In this document: positions 26,227 to 34,864 of the stretch, piece by piece
Layout of the letters: each line of letters opens with the position of its first letter
How positions within the stretch are numbered: the stretch's first letter is position 1
Assembly: GCF_020181355.1 (NCBI RefSeq)
Contig: NZ_CP084004.1
Coordinates: forward strand, 372,001-436,000
DNA: 64,000 nucleotides
Origin: Collinsella aerofaciens
GTDB taxonomy: Bacteria > Actinomycetota > Coriobacteriia > Coriobacteriales > Coriobacteriaceae
Direction of reading: 5' to 3'
Made by a program: the position numbers and the translations under genes
The notes under the pieces: generated by a model
The model's database searches: none
What the model saw: only the letters and a program-made list of their open reading frames with translations
Told to the model about the DNA's origin: nothing

Positions 26227-27845
26227 TGACTGACGTGCGCGAGGCCGCGCAGAACCTGATCGAGTACGCTATCCACCGATCGATGATCGGCCAGGACGAT
26301 CGCATCTGGGCGTATAACACCATTCTCGAGTGCATCGGTGCTACGGGGCCGGCGCTCGACATGGCCTGGGCGCTCCAGGTCGAGAAACTCTCGCTCTTGC
26401 ACCCCGACACCCTGCCCAACTTTGACCTTGAAGGCACACTTGCCGCGCTTTCCGAGGCCGCCGTTGCCAACGGTGCTGCCGAGGATACGGCATCGGGCCG
26501 CGATCGCATCGCCATGCGCATCATGGGTGTGCTGATGCCGAGGCCTTCGGTTGTAAACGAGGAATTCAACGGCCGCATTGGTGTCAACGAGCCGCGCGCC
26601 GCAACCGACTGGTTCTACGGTCTATGCTGCGACGCCGGCTACGTGCGCCGCGCCGCCATCGCGCGCAATATCAAATGGAGCACCCCCACCAACTGGGGCG
26701 ACCTGGAGATCACCATCAACCTGTCCAAGCCTGAGAAGGACCCGCGCGATATTGCCGCGGCCGGTGCCGCCAAAAACACGAGCGAGAAGTATCCCGCCTG
26801 TCAGCTGTGCATCGAGAACGAGGGCTACCCTGGACGCTCCGCCGCAGCCGACGGCGGTGTCCATCCCGCCCGTCAGAACCTGCGAGTTATCCCTATCCAG
26901 CTCGACGGCGAGCGCTGGGGCTTCCAGTACAGCCCGTATGCGTACTTTAACGAGCACTGCATTGCCATGAGCTCCGAGCATCGCCCGATGCACGTCGACC
27001 GCAAGGGCCTGACCTGCCTGCTCGACTTTGTGGACCTGTTCCCGCACTACTTCATCGGCTCCAACGCCGACCTACCCATCGTGGGCGGCTCAATTCTGTC
27101 GCACGACCACTTCCAGGGCGGCGCGCACGAGTTCCCCATGATGCACGCCGCCGGGGTCTCGCAGTTTAGCGTGCCCGGCTTTGACCAGGTCAGCGGTACC
27201 GTGTTGCAGTGGCCGCTTTCGGTGCTGCGACTGCGCTCGCACGACCGTGCCCAGCTGCTCGACGCCACCGAGAAGATTATCCTCGCCTGGCGCGAGTGGA
27301 CCGATGAGTCGGTGGGCGTCATCGCGCACACAGCCGATGGCGTGGCGCACAACACTGTGACGCACGTCATCCGCCGCGTCGACTCCCGCGGCAACGCCGG
27401 CGGCGAGATCTACGAGGCCTACCTGGCGCTTCGCTGCAACATCACGACCGACGAGCATCCGCTGGGCGTATTCCACCCGCATGCTGAGTACCACCACATT
27501 AAGAAGGAGAACATCGGCCTGATCGAGGTCATGGGCCTGGCCATTCTTCCGCCGCGCCTGGTTCCCGAGCTTGGCGCTGTCCGTGAGCATCTGCTGGCAG
27601 CCAAGGTCGATGCCAGCTACGATCTTGCCGGTGCGCTCGAGGTCGATGATCTTTGTCGCAGCCATGCCGCGTGGGCCGAGGACGTCTTTGCTCGCCGCGC
27701 CGACGAGCTTACGGCCGACAACGCCATCGATATCCTGCACGAGGAGGTCGGCGTGGTGTTTGGCCACGTGCTCGACAACGCCGGCGTCTTTAAGTGGGAC
27801 GAGGCGGGACGCGCCGCCCAGCAGCGCTTTATCGACTCGCTGTAG
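26217..27845 (+). CDS. galT: Galactose-1-phosphate uridylyltransferase, class II
   Basis: 542 residues, the longer class II GalT typical of Firmicutes and gut Actinobacteria. It contains SHDHFQGGAHEFPM and the PYAYFNEHCI region of this class. It exchanges galactose-1-phosphate with UDP-glucose. The ATG at 26217 lies within galK; a second ATG at 26226 overlaps the galK stop (TAATG) and could also be used. No galE is seen in the window. A strong terminator follows. Confidence 0.93.
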   Translation: MAVMTDVREAAQNLIEYAIHRSMIGQDDRIWAYNTILECIGATGPALDMAWALQVEKLSLLHPDTLPNFDLEGTLAALSEAAVANGAAEDTASGRDRIAMRIMGVLMPRPSVVNEEFNGRIGVNEPRAATDWFYGLCCDAGYVRRAAIARNIKWSTPTNWGDLEITINLSKPEKDPRDIAAAGAAKNTSEKYPACQLCIENEGYPGRSAAADGGVHPARQNLRVIPIQLDGERWGFQYSPYAYFNEHCIAMSSEHRPMHVDRKGLTCLLDFVDLFPHYFIGSNADLPIVGGSILSHDHFQGGAHEFPMMHAAGVSQFSVPGFDQVSGTVLQWPLSVLRLRSHDRAQLLDATEKIILAWREWTDESVGVIAHTADGVAHNTVTHVIRRVDSRGNAGGEIYEAYLALRCNITTDEHPLGVFHPHAEYHHIKKENIGLIEVMGLAILPPRLVPELGAVREHLLAAKVDASYDLAGALEVDDLCRSHAAWAEDVFARRADELTADNAIDILHEEVGVVFGHVLDNAGVFKWDEAGRAAQQRFIDSL

Positions 27846-27893
27846 CACGCGAGCTCGAACGCACGCACTTAACAAATAGTGCCTACACGACCG

Positions 27894-27931
27894 CGGCGCC
27901 CGCCGGCAACATCGCCGGCGGGCGCCGTTTT
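27894..27931 (+). terminator. Terminator of galKT
   Basis: CGGCGCCCGCCGGC (27894-27907) pairs with GCCGGCGGGCGCCG (27914-27927), followed by TTTT. Confidence 0.9.
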
Positions 27932-27963
27932 CTGATGCAAGGGTAACTAATTTGCACCAAAAC

Positions 27964-28010
27964 AAGGAGTGTCCCAAACTGCCGGCAGAAAAAGAACGTC
28001 CCCAGATGCC
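27964..28010 (-). repeat. Partial copy of the family B repeat tail
   Basis: AAGGAGTGTCCCAAACTGCC and the following bases match the tail of the family B repeats at 14720-14953 (reverse orientation) and 29475-29711, but the two hairpins are missing. Confidence 0.7.
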
Positions 28011-28022
28011 GACCTAAACCCA

Positions 28023-28121
28023 CACATTATTCGATGGAAAAACGTGGTTACCTCCCACATTATTCGAAGGAAAAACGTGGTTCATTCCCACATTTTTCGA
28101 TGGAAAGACCAACACGGTCTT
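28023..28121. repeat. Three tandem 33-bp repeats before the ATPase gene
   Basis: Units begin at 28023, 28056 and 28089, each starting CACATTATTCGA or CACATTTTTCGA and containing GGAAAAACGTGG in the first two units; the third is diverged. Each unit has a short CAC...GTG inverted repeat. They lie 30 bp upstream of the ATPase start and may act as regulatory sites. Confidence 0.7.
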
Positions 28122-28149
28122 ATACTAACCATGATCGTTAGGAGGCAGT

Positions 28150-29451
28150 ATGCAGCGACAGCTAATGGACGAACTCATCGCTTGGAAATCTAGGGCAAAC
28201 CGCAAGCCCCTCCTGCTTAAGGGGGCCCGCCAGACGGGAAAAACCTGGCTTCTCAACGAATTCGCAGGCCAGCAGTATCAAAACGTCATCCGTTTTGACT
28301 TTATGCTCGAACCGGGCGCACGCTCGCTGTTCGACGGAAGCCTTGACCCCAAACGCATCATCTCCCAGATGGAGCTCCTGCGCGGCCAGACCATAACGCC
28401 GACAGACACACTCATCATCTTCGACGAAATCCAAGAGGCACCGCGTGGCATCACCTCGCTCAAATACTTCAACGAGCTGGCGCCGGAATACCATATCGTG
28501 GCAGCCGGCTCCTATATGGGGCTCGCGCTCCGACGCGAAAACGAGTCGTTCCCCGTCGGCAAGATCGACCAGCTTACCATGCGCCCCATGGGGTTTGTCG
28601 AGTTCGTTCGTGCCGTCGATGGCGATCCGCTCGCAGATGCCATCCTTGCCGCAGACATGGACCTGCTAGCGAACGTTTCCGAAAAGCTCGAGCGCCTGCT
28701 CAAGGAATACCTCGTTGTCGGTGGCATGCCAGAAGTTGTCTCCGCTTTCGCCGCCTCCCACGATTTCATCGAGGCCCGCAGGCTTCAGCAGCAAATCATC
28801 GAAGCTTATGAATCCGATTTTGGCAAGCATGCGCCAGCCCGCATCGTCGAGCGCATGAGGCTGGTTTGGAAATCCCTTCCCGGCCAGCTCGCAAAGGAAA
28901 ACAAGAAGTTCGTCTACGGCGCGCTTCGTCCCGGGGCGCGCGCACGCGATTTTGAGGAAAGCCTCCAGTGGCTCATGGACTATGGAATCGTTCATAAGGT
29001 ACCACGTGTTTCCGCCCTAAGAGCACCGCTCACAAGCTACGAGGATCTCTCGGGCTTCAAGCTGTTCTGCATCGACACCGGCATCCTCGGAGCACTCTCC
29101 GGCCTCACGCCAGCCATTGTTCTGAACGGGCCCGCTGTTTTTACGGAGTTCAAAGGCTCGCTGACCGAGCAATACGTCGCACAGGAGCTTTTGCTCCAAG
29201 GCAATACCCCCGCGTATTGGTCATCCTCCTCCGGCAATGCAGAGACTGACTTTGCCGTCGACCATGCGGGGACCGTGCTTCCGCTCGAGGTCAAGGCGGC
29301 AGAGAATCTCAAAGCAAAGAGCCTGAGGATTGCCTGCGAGAAGTTCAAGCTCGAGCGCTGCGTGAGAACATCGTTAGCGGCATATAGAGACGAAGGCACG
29401 CTCGTCAATATTCCGCTCTGGGAGATTGGGCAAATCGACAAGCTGGCATAG
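28150..29451 (+). CDS. AAA-type ATPase with C-terminal DUF4143 domain
   Basis: 433 residues. The N-terminal ATPase has Walker A GARQTGKTW (about residues 25-33) and Walker B LIIFDEIQEAP. The C-terminal DUF4143 part ends with GNAETDFAV and LPLEVKAAEN, the D and E-x-K spacing of a PD-(D/E)XK nuclease fold. This family is common in gut bacteria and has no settled function. AGGAGG precedes the start at 28150. It stands alone between repeats (27964-28121 and 29475-29711), which fits a horizontally acquired gene. Confidence 0.85.
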   Translation: MQRQLMDELIAWKSRANRKPLLLKGARQTGKTWLLNEFAGQQYQNVIRFDFMLEPGARSLFDGSLDPKRIISQMELLRGQTITPTDTLIIFDEIQEAPRGITSLKYFNELAPEYHIVAAGSYMGLALRRENESFPVGKIDQLTMRPMGFVEFVRAVDGDPLADAILAADMDLLANVSEKLERLLKEYLVVGGMPEVVSAFAASHDFIEARRLQQQIIEAYESDFGKHAPARIVERMRLVWKSLPGQLAKENKKFVYGALRPGARARDFEESLQWLMDYGIVHKVPRVSALRAPLTSYEDLSGFKLFCIDTGILGALSGLTPAIVLNGPAVFTEFKGSLTEQYVAQELLLQGNTPAYWSSSSGNAETDFAVDHAGTVLPLEVKAAENLKAKSLRIACEKFKLERCVRTSLAAYRDEGTLVNIPLWEIGQIDKLA

Positions 29452-29474
29452 GCGCTGTGGAGGGGGTGCCCCGT

Positions 29475-29711
29475 AAGGAGTGTCCCAAACTGCCGGCAAA
29501 AAAGGAACGTCTCTATCTGCCGCATTCCCGAAGCAAGACAACGCCGATGTTTTGGCAACGGCAGCGAGCGGGCCGCATTTGAGACAAGGTGACGTGAAAC
29601 GAAAGGGCGCTGACCTTCTGGTCGCGCCCTTGAAGTTGAACGTCAGATTGTCCAAATGCGGCCCGCGCAGCGTCGAGCCGTTACGCGGTTTGGTAAAACC
29701 GCGTAACCCTA
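29475..29711 (-). repeat. 3'-end structured repeat, family B, copy 2
   Basis: Read on the minus strand it starts with the TAG stop codon of lacC and then matches 14720-14953: hairpin GTTACGCGG/CCGCGTAAC, linker GACGCTGCGCGGGCCGCATT, the long second hairpin (near identical), and the tail ending CAGTTTGGGACACTCCTT. The first hairpin shows paired changes relative to copy 1. Confidence 0.85.
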
Positions 29712-30644
29712 CAGCTCCGTTACTTCAACGTTGTTGAAGATCTCGTCCCAGCGGTCCATGACCAGGTGGCCGGTCTTGGGATCCATGGCGTTGAGCTTGC
29801 CGCAGGTATTGGCGGTCTTGAGCACCGTGACGTCGTCGGCGCCGGCAGCAATGGCATGCGCAAAGCCGGCGATGGTCGAGTCACCGGAACCCGTCGCGTT
29901 CACAGCCGCAATCGCGGGCGTCTTGGCGCGGAACGCGCGGCCCTCATGGAAGCCCACCGAACCGGCAGCGCCCATCGAAACGACAACCCAGGGGATACCG
30001 GCAAAACGGTCATCGGCGGCAAGCGCCTCGCGCAGGGCATCGACATCATCGGTCGTAAAGGACGTACCCAGCAGGCCGTTAATCTCGGTCAGGTTGGGCT
30101 TTACGAGCTCAGGCTTAGCGTCGGACTCCAGCGCGGCCTCCAGCGATGCACCCGAGGTATCGAGCAGCACCTTGACGCCCGCCTCCTCGGCGATCTTGAC
30201 GAGCTCGGCATAGTAGCCGGCATCGACGCCACGCGGCAGCGAGCCCGAAAGCGTCACAACGTCCGCCTTCGCTGCAAGCTCGGCAAACTTGGCCGTAAGG
30301 GCCTCGAGCTCGGCCGGGGCGATCTGCGGGCCGCTCTCCAGCAGCTCGGTCTGATTGCCCTCGTGCAGAATATTCAAGCAAATGCGCGTCTCACCGGCGA
30401 TGGGCACAAAGTCGTTCTTGACGCCGTCGGCATCCATGAGCTCGGCCATATAGGCACCCATATGGCCACCGAGTAGACCGGTCGCGAGCACGTCATCGCC
30501 CAGCTGCAGCAGCACGCGGCTCACGTTGAGGCCCTTGCCGCCAGCGGTCTTTTCGGGCGTCACACGGTTAACATCGTCGATGATCAGCTTGTCGAGCTGA
30601 TAGCGCGTATCAATCGACGGGTTCATGGTAACGGTCAGAATCAT
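29709..30644 (-). CDS. lacC: Tagatose-6-phosphate kinase
   Basis: 311 residues, PfkB family. The N-terminus MILTVTMNPSIDTRY and KTAGGKGLNVSRVL, the ATP site VNATGSGDSTIAGF, and the C-terminal ending around TGHLVMDRWDEIFNNVEV follow LacC of Gram-positive cocci along the full length. It makes tagatose-1,6-bisphosphate. The ATG at 30644 follows AGGAG. It is the last gene of the lacA-lacB-lacX-lacC cluster. 1-phosphofructokinase is the alternative function, but the neighbours favour LacC. Confidence 0.88.
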   Translation of the reverse strand: MILTVTMNPSIDTRYQLDKLIIDDVNRVTPEKTAGGKGLNVSRVLLQLGDDVLATGLLGGHMGAYMAELMDADGVKNDFVPIAGETRICLNILHEGNQTELLESGPQIAPAELEALTAKFAELAAKADVVTLSGSLPRGVDAGYYAELVKIAEEAGVKVLLDTSGASLEAALESDAKPELVKPNLTEINGLLGTSFTTDDVDALREALAADDRFAGIPWVVVSMGAAGSVGFHEGRAFRAKTPAIAAVNATGSGDSTIAGFAHAIAAGADDVTVLKTANTCGKLNAMDPKTGHLVMDRWDEIFNNVEVTEL

Positions 30645-30697
30645 GTTGAACTCCTGTTCCGGGGCGGCATAACCCGCCCCAAACATACGATAACTCG

Positions 30698-31579
30698 TTA
30701 AAGAATCTCGATCTCAAAGCCGCGAGTGACGGTCTCTCCCGGCTTGGCCACCAGGCAGCCACGCTTGTGCTCCAGAATATCGTCCTCGTCGGAGCAGGTG
30801 GACAGACCACCCCACGGTTCAACAGCCACAAAGTCGCCCTCGGGCTTGCTCCACACAATCAGGTACGGCATATCGGGGAACGTCAGGCGCACGCCCTTGT
30901 CCTCGGTCTTCTTGGTCAGCGTAACCACGCGGCTCTCGAGCACGTCAAAGATGGTCTCCGCGAAGTCGAAGAGTTCGTGGGTCAGCGGCAGGTCATGGCC
31001 AGCCATCGGGTTCTTGCTGCGATGCTCAACATCAATCAGGCCCGTCGAGGGAACGGCAGTACAGAGCTCGGCGGCCTCGCGCTGCTCAAAACGGAGCTCG
31101 TAGTCGTCATAGGACTCGCCCTCGTCGAGCGGGCACTTAAAGCCAGGGTGACCGCCCACAAAGAACGGCATGTCCTCGGTGCCCTCATTGGTCACCTCGT
31201 ACGACACGGCCACCTTTGCCGCATCGATCGTGTAACGAGCAACAATCTTAAACGGATACGGGTACTGCTCGAGCAACTCGGCATGGTCGGCAGAGCTTAG
31301 GCTCAGCGCAACCATGTTGTCGCCCTGCTCCTCGAGCTTCCACTCCTGTTTGCGCGCAAAGCCGTGACGGGCGAGCTTAACCTCGCGGCCGCCCATGGTC
31401 ATTGCGTGACCGTCACGAAGGCCGCCGCAGATCGGGAAACAAATGGGTGCCTGGCCCGACCAGACCGCCGGATCACCCTGCCACAGGTACTCACGGCCGT
31501 TGGCCGCAATAGAAGTGAACGACCCTCCCGCCGTGCTCAGTGCTACGCGGATAGAACCGTTATCAAGAACAAACTCCAT
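30698..31579 (-). CDS. lacX: LacX-like aldose 1-epimerase family protein
   Basis: 293 residues of the galactose mutarotase-like superfamily (LacX branch): FPICGGLRDG, RHGFARKQEW, VGGHPGFKCPL and VAVEPWGGLSTC are visible. LacX is found in lac operons of lactococci and probably acts on a phosphorylated or free aldose; its exact reaction is not settled. The ATG at 31579 has GGAAGG at 5 nt. It lies between lacB and lacC. Confidence 0.85.
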   Translation of the reverse strand: MEFVLDNGSIRVALSTAGGSFTSIAANGREYLWQGDPAVWSGQAPICFPICGGLRDGHAMTMGGREVKLARHGFARKQEWKLEEQGDNMVALSLSSADHAELLEQYPYPFKIVARYTIDAAKVAVSYEVTNEGTEDMPFFVGGHPGFKCPLDEGESYDDYELRFEQREAAELCTAVPSTGLIDVEHRSKNPMAGHDLPLTHELFDFAETIFDVLESRVVTLTKKTEDKGVRLTFPDMPYLIVWSKPEGDFVAVEPWGGLSTCSDEDDILEHKRGCLVAKPGETVTRGFEIEIL

Positions 31580-31698
31580 AGGAGCCTTCCCTTTCTTACG
31601 ACAGCCCGCCAAGTCAATAGGGCTGATAGAAAACCGGCCCGCGCCCCCTCACAGAAACGCGAGCCGTCAACGGACTAGTTAATTACGCCGGATACCCG

Positions 31699-32223
31699 CT
31701 AATCATGGTACTCGCCGCGGTCCCACTTCTCGAGGAACTCGTCAAAGAAGTGCGGGTCAGCCTGAGCCTCGGCGTCGGCCTTGTTGCAGGCATCGATCTT
31801 GGCGATCAGGGCATCGTGCTCGGGGGTCTTCTCGTAGGGCTCCTCCAGGAAGGCAAGCATGATGTCGGCCATCAGGAACTCGCCGGTAATCTTGCCGCCA
31901 AAGCCCACGATGTTGGCGTTGAGCTCGCGACGAGCGTACAGGGCAGAGGTCATGTCGCGGACCAGGGCGCAGCGGGCGCCGGGAACCTTGTTGACGGCGT
32001 TGGTGATGCCGATGCCGGTGCCGCACAGGGCCACGCCAAAGTCGGCCTTGCCGCTGGCAACAGCCTCGCCCACAGCCTTACCGTAGATGGGATAGTGCGT
32101 ACGGGTGTGGCTGTAGGTGCCGCAGTCGAGCACCTTGTAGCCAGCCTGCTCCAGGCGGTCGGCCAGATAGATCTTCTCGTCCGTAACGATATGGTCGCAA
32201 CCGATTGCGATGGTCTTCTTCAT
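31699..32223 (-). CDS. lacB: Galactose-6-phosphate isomerase subunit LacB
   Basis: 174 residues, RpiB/LacAB family. It has [10 protein letters not shown] at the N-terminus, [29 protein letters not shown] and the C-terminus [19 protein letters not shown], which is diagnostic for LacB. It pairs with LacA to isomerise galactose-6-phosphate to tagatose-6-phosphate. GAAAGGA precedes the start. The gene is 63 bp downstream of lacA. Confidence 0.95.
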   Translation of the reverse strand: MKKTIAIGCDHIVTDEKIYLADRLEQAGYKVLDCGTYSHTRTHYPIYGKAVGEAVASGKADFGVALCGTGIGITNAVNKVPGARCALVRDMTSALYARRELNANIVGFGGKITGEFLMADIMLAFLEEPYEKTPEHDALIAKIDACNKADAEAQADPHFFDEFLEKWDRGEYHD

Positions 32224-32286
32224 CAGAACGTCCTTTCGTCTGAATTCACAAGTTGAGGTAGAAGTTCGAGTTCTCGGTGGCTCTCG

Positions 32287-32715
32287 TTAGGCCATCTTGT
32301 TGAGCATGTCGACACGGATCTGGTGACGGCCGCCGGCGTACTGTGCACGCAGGAACTCGCGGGCGATCTTCTTGGCGACCTCGGTGCCCACAACGCCCGG
32401 GCCCATGGTGACCATGCGCGAGCCGTTGTGCTCGCGGGTCATGTAGGCGGAACGCTCGTCGGAAATGTTGGCGACGACCATGCCCTTAATCTTGACGGCG
32501 GCCATATAGGAGCCGACGCCGTACTTATCGAATGCGAAGCCCTGGGAATCCTTGTGCTCCAGCAGGTCCTTGGCAACGGCGGTCGCGGAATCGACAAAGT
32601 CCGCGGCAGGGGTCTCTGAATAGTCGACGACCTCGTGACCGTCGGCGATGAGCATCTCCTTGATGGACTCCTTCATCGACATACCGTCGGCATCGGAAGC
32701 GATTACAACCCTCAT
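32287..32715 (-). CDS. lacA: Galactose-6-phosphate isomerase subunit LacA
   Basis: 142 residues. The family features SDERSAYMTREHNGSRM and GGRHQIRVDMLNKM identify LacA. It forms the isomerase with LacB and is the first gene of the tagatose pathway cluster. GGAGG lies 5 nt before the ATG at 32715. LacR-type operator sequences fill the upstream region at 32810-32886. Confidence 0.95.
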   Translation of the reverse strand: MRVVIASDADGMSMKESIKEMLIADGHEVVDYSETPAADFVDSATAVAKDLLEHKDSQGFAFDKYGVGSYMAAVKIKGMVVANISDERSAYMTREHNGSRMVTMGPGVVGTEVAKKIAREFLRAQYAGGRHQIRVDMLNKMA

Positions 32716-32809
32716 GACATCCTCCTTGAGAGATACGCAGGTGCGTAGTTTCTGTTTGGAAGTGTTGAATCGCGTTCAGGTCCGGGCATCTGAATGTGCG
32801 GTTCTTCAC

Positions 32810-32895
32810 TGTTCATGTTTATTTGAACACATTCGAACAGTAACTGCAACAACTATTTGTTTATCTTTGTTCTTTTTTGAACAAATACCGTTCAC
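32810..32895. promoter_or_regulatory. Operators upstream of lacA
   Basis: TGTTCATGTTTATTTGAACA (32810-32829) has 6-bp inverted arms. CATTCGAACAGTAACTGCAA (32830-32849) matches sites upstream of lacF and lacR. TTTGTTCTTTTTTGAACAAA (32866-32885) has perfect 7-bp arms. ACCGTTCAC at 32887-32895 is the motif shared by other sugar promoters. DeoR-type LacR is the likely protein for the first three. Confidence 0.65.
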
Positions 32896-32956
32896 AGATG
32901 ATTGCTGACCGTTTGGACTGGGCACGGACGTAGCGACCATGTGTTCAACAAACAAA

Positions 32957-32989
32957 AGGGCGGCCAAGAACGTGTCTCGGCCGCCCTTC
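32957..32989 (-). terminator. Terminator after the membrane protein gene
   Basis: AAGGGCGGCC (32957-32966) pairs with GGCCGCCCTT (32980-32989); on the minus strand TTTTGTTTG follows. Confidence 0.8.
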
Positions 32990-33022
32990 GGCGGTATTCC
33001 CCGGTATATACAGCTGTTTTAG

Positions 33023-34054
33023 CTACTCGGACTGCCCACCCTTTTTGGCGTGCTTGGACGGAGCACTCAGAAAGCGGCCCGTCAAATAGTTCGCCGGGCC
33101 GGAAATATCGATCCCCAGCAGCACGTGTCCCAGCCACAGGAACGCCACGAGCACCAGCAGCGGGATAACGCACGAGGTCACGATCATCACGATGACGCCT
33201 TCAATCAGATCGGTCACCTGCCGCACAATCTCATCGGTCATCTGCTTGGCGCCGCCGGTCACCGACGTAACAAGGCTCGATGCCCCATCAGTCAACTGCT
33301 CGAGCACGTTTTTGGACTCCGTGGCCTCGGATTTTTTCTTGTTCGATTTTGAGCTGGTCTCGGCTGACTTGTCCGTGGTGTCGGCCGCGTCCGCAGCGTC
33401 CGCAGCCTTTTGCTCAGCTTGCTCAATACTTACGCGATACGTTTCATCGACCTTCTGCGACACCCATACGCTCGCGGGCACGAGCGCCATGCCGATCACG
33501 GCAACCACCAGCACGCGCGTCGCCACACGGCGCAGGACAGCGCTCGTGCTCCAGCGCCCGTGAATACCGAGCGACACCGCAAAGAGCACCAACGCAAACG
33601 GGATTAAGATGCCCAGGCCAACCGACCAGAAAATGGTTAGCAGGTATTTCTCGAGGTAGAGCACGGCAAGCACGATACCCAAGTTTCCTGAAAGCTGCGC
33701 GAGCTGTTCGGCAACCGGCGTTCCCGTATCACCCGGCAGCGCGGTAATGCCCGCAGACAGCGCCACGCACGAGGTCGTGAGCGCCAGTACATTACCCTTC
33801 TTTTGATCGATGACCTCGATGGTGGAGTCCCAAGTTTTGGTATCGGCGAAATGCGGACGAGCTACAAAGCCCGACAGCAGCGCCAGGACCACGAGCGCAA
33901 CGATAAAGCCAATCTGCAGCTTTTTGTTTGCGCACACGACATCGGACAGGCTGGGCTGCAGCTCGGTTACCGTCGTGTGCTCGGTTATCTGGACAGGACG
34001 CCCATGAGCCATCTCGTGTGCGCCTCTTTTTTGTATTGACCCGTTATCCGGCAT
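33023..34054 (-). CDS. Hypothetical membrane protein
   Basis: 343 residues. Hydrophobic segments lie near residues 47-67, 90-110, 125-150, 150-172, 180-200 and 285-320. Between about 205 and 260 there is a hydrophilic, Ala/Asp/Ser/Lys-rich loop with coiled-coil character (EQAEQKAADAADAADTTDKS), and a basic C-terminus. I do not recognise the family. GAGGAGG precedes the ATG at 34054. It stands alone between lacA and lacF, in the same orientation, with its own terminator. Confidence 0.8.
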   Translation of the reverse strand: MPDNGSIQKRGAHEMAHGRPVQITEHTTVTELQPSLSDVVCANKKLQIGFIVALVVLALLSGFVARPHFADTKTWDSTIEVIDQKKGNVLALTTSCVALSAGITALPGDTGTPVAEQLAQLSGNLGIVLAVLYLEKYLLTIFWSVGLGILIPFALVLFAVSLGIHGRWSTSAVLRRVATRVLVVAVIGMALVPASVWVSQKVDETYRVSIEQAEQKAADAADAADTTDKSAETSSKSNKKKSEATESKNVLEQLTDGASSLVTSVTGGAKQMTDEIVRQVTDLIEGVIVMIVTSCVIPLLVLVAFLWLGHVLLGIDISGPANYLTGRFLSAPSKHAKKGGQSE

Positions 34055-34170
34055 TTGGATACCTCCTCAGTCCGGCGTTTAATGCGAAAGGAAGTATACC
34101 CACCGAGCAAAAATCGAACGGGAGGACAACGGTGCGCACCAAGACTGTCCCCAATGACTACCTCCGGATG

Positions 34171-34237
34171 AGTTGCGGTGGAATAGGGATTGTTTTGCGC
34201 CCGTCAGCCCCTATTCAGTCCCTATTTCACCGCAACT
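34171..34237. repeat. 19-bp inverted repeat
   Basis: 34171-34189 pairs with 34219-34237 with one mismatch. The loop repeats CCCTATT. An upstream stretch, GACTGTCCCCAATGACTAC at 34143-34161, matches one arm of the inverted repeat at 14957-15012. Confidence 0.6.
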
Positions 34238-34250
34238 TGGAGGAGGACAG

Positions 34251-34282
34251 AAAAAGCCCTGCTGCGGATAGCGGCAGGGCTT
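34251..34282 (-). terminator. Terminator of lacF
   Basis: AAGCCCTGC (34254-34262) pairs with GCAGGGCTT (34274-34282); on the minus strand TTTTT follows at once. Confidence 0.85.
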
Positions 34283-34311
34283 ATGGAAGGGGACTTGGTT
34301 GTGAGGGCTCG

Positions 34312-34650
34312 TTAGGCGAGCTTGGCCTCGAGCTCGGCGATGCGCTTGTAGGCATCGATGGTAAAGCGGGCCTGCTTCTCCAGGATCATAGTGGTCATGA
34401 GGGTGTCCTGAGCGTGAGCCATGATGAAGGTCATCTCCATCTCGCCACCGCCGGCCTCCTGCGAAAGCAGCTTGGTCTGCGTGTCGTGGGCACCGATGAG
34501 CGCATCGCTGGCATCCTTGTGCAGCTGCTCGGCCTTCTCAAAGTCACCCTCGCGAGCAGCATCGAGCGCTGCAAGCAGATCGGTCTGGGCGTCACCTGCG
34601 TATGCGACAATCTCGAATCCAACCATCGAGATTTCTTCTTTGGTTGCCAT
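34312..34650 (-). CDS. lacF: PTS lactose/cellobiose EIIA
   Basis: 112 residues, the normal size for LacF. The phosphorylated histidine is in FIMAHAQDTLMT (residue 78). It passes phosphate from HPr to the EIIB domains of LacE. It is the only EIIA of this family in the window, while two LacE proteins are present, so both permeases probably share it. AAAGGA lies 7 nt before the ATG at 34650. A LacR-type site is at 34733-34753. Confidence 0.93.
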   Translation of the reverse strand: MATKEEISMVGFEIVAYAGDAQTDLLAALDAAREGDFEKAEQLHKDASDALIGAHDTQTKLLSQEAGGGEMEMTFIMAHAQDTLMTTMILEKQARFTIDAYKRIAELEAKLA

Positions 34651-34732
34651 ATTGCGTTCCTTTCACATATGAACCAATGGAGAGCATCGCGTCCGGGCAT
34701 ACGCGCTGCGTTCTGTATGGCAGAAACATTAA

Positions 34733-34804
34733 CATTCAAACAAAAAAGAACAGCGCAAAACGTAATTTCAAGCTATGAACGGTCACTTTTCGCCCGTGAA
34801 CGGT
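34733..34804. promoter_or_regulatory. LacR-type operator and GTGAACGGT motifs upstream of lacF
   Basis: CATTCAAACAAAAAAGAACA (34733-34752) matches the sites before lacA (32830) and lacR (45315). Further upstream ATGAACGGT (34775-34783) and GTGAACGGT (34796-34804) are copies of the motif shared by sugar promoters in this window. Confidence 0.6.
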
Positions 34805-34864
34805 TTTTAAACCAATCTGAACAATATCGAACACAATTAGCGGAAACCCAAACAGGCCCGTGCC

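Noticed and set aside
28023-28121. Possible CRISPR array
   Set aside because: The 33-bp units are contiguous without unique spacers, and no cas genes are near.
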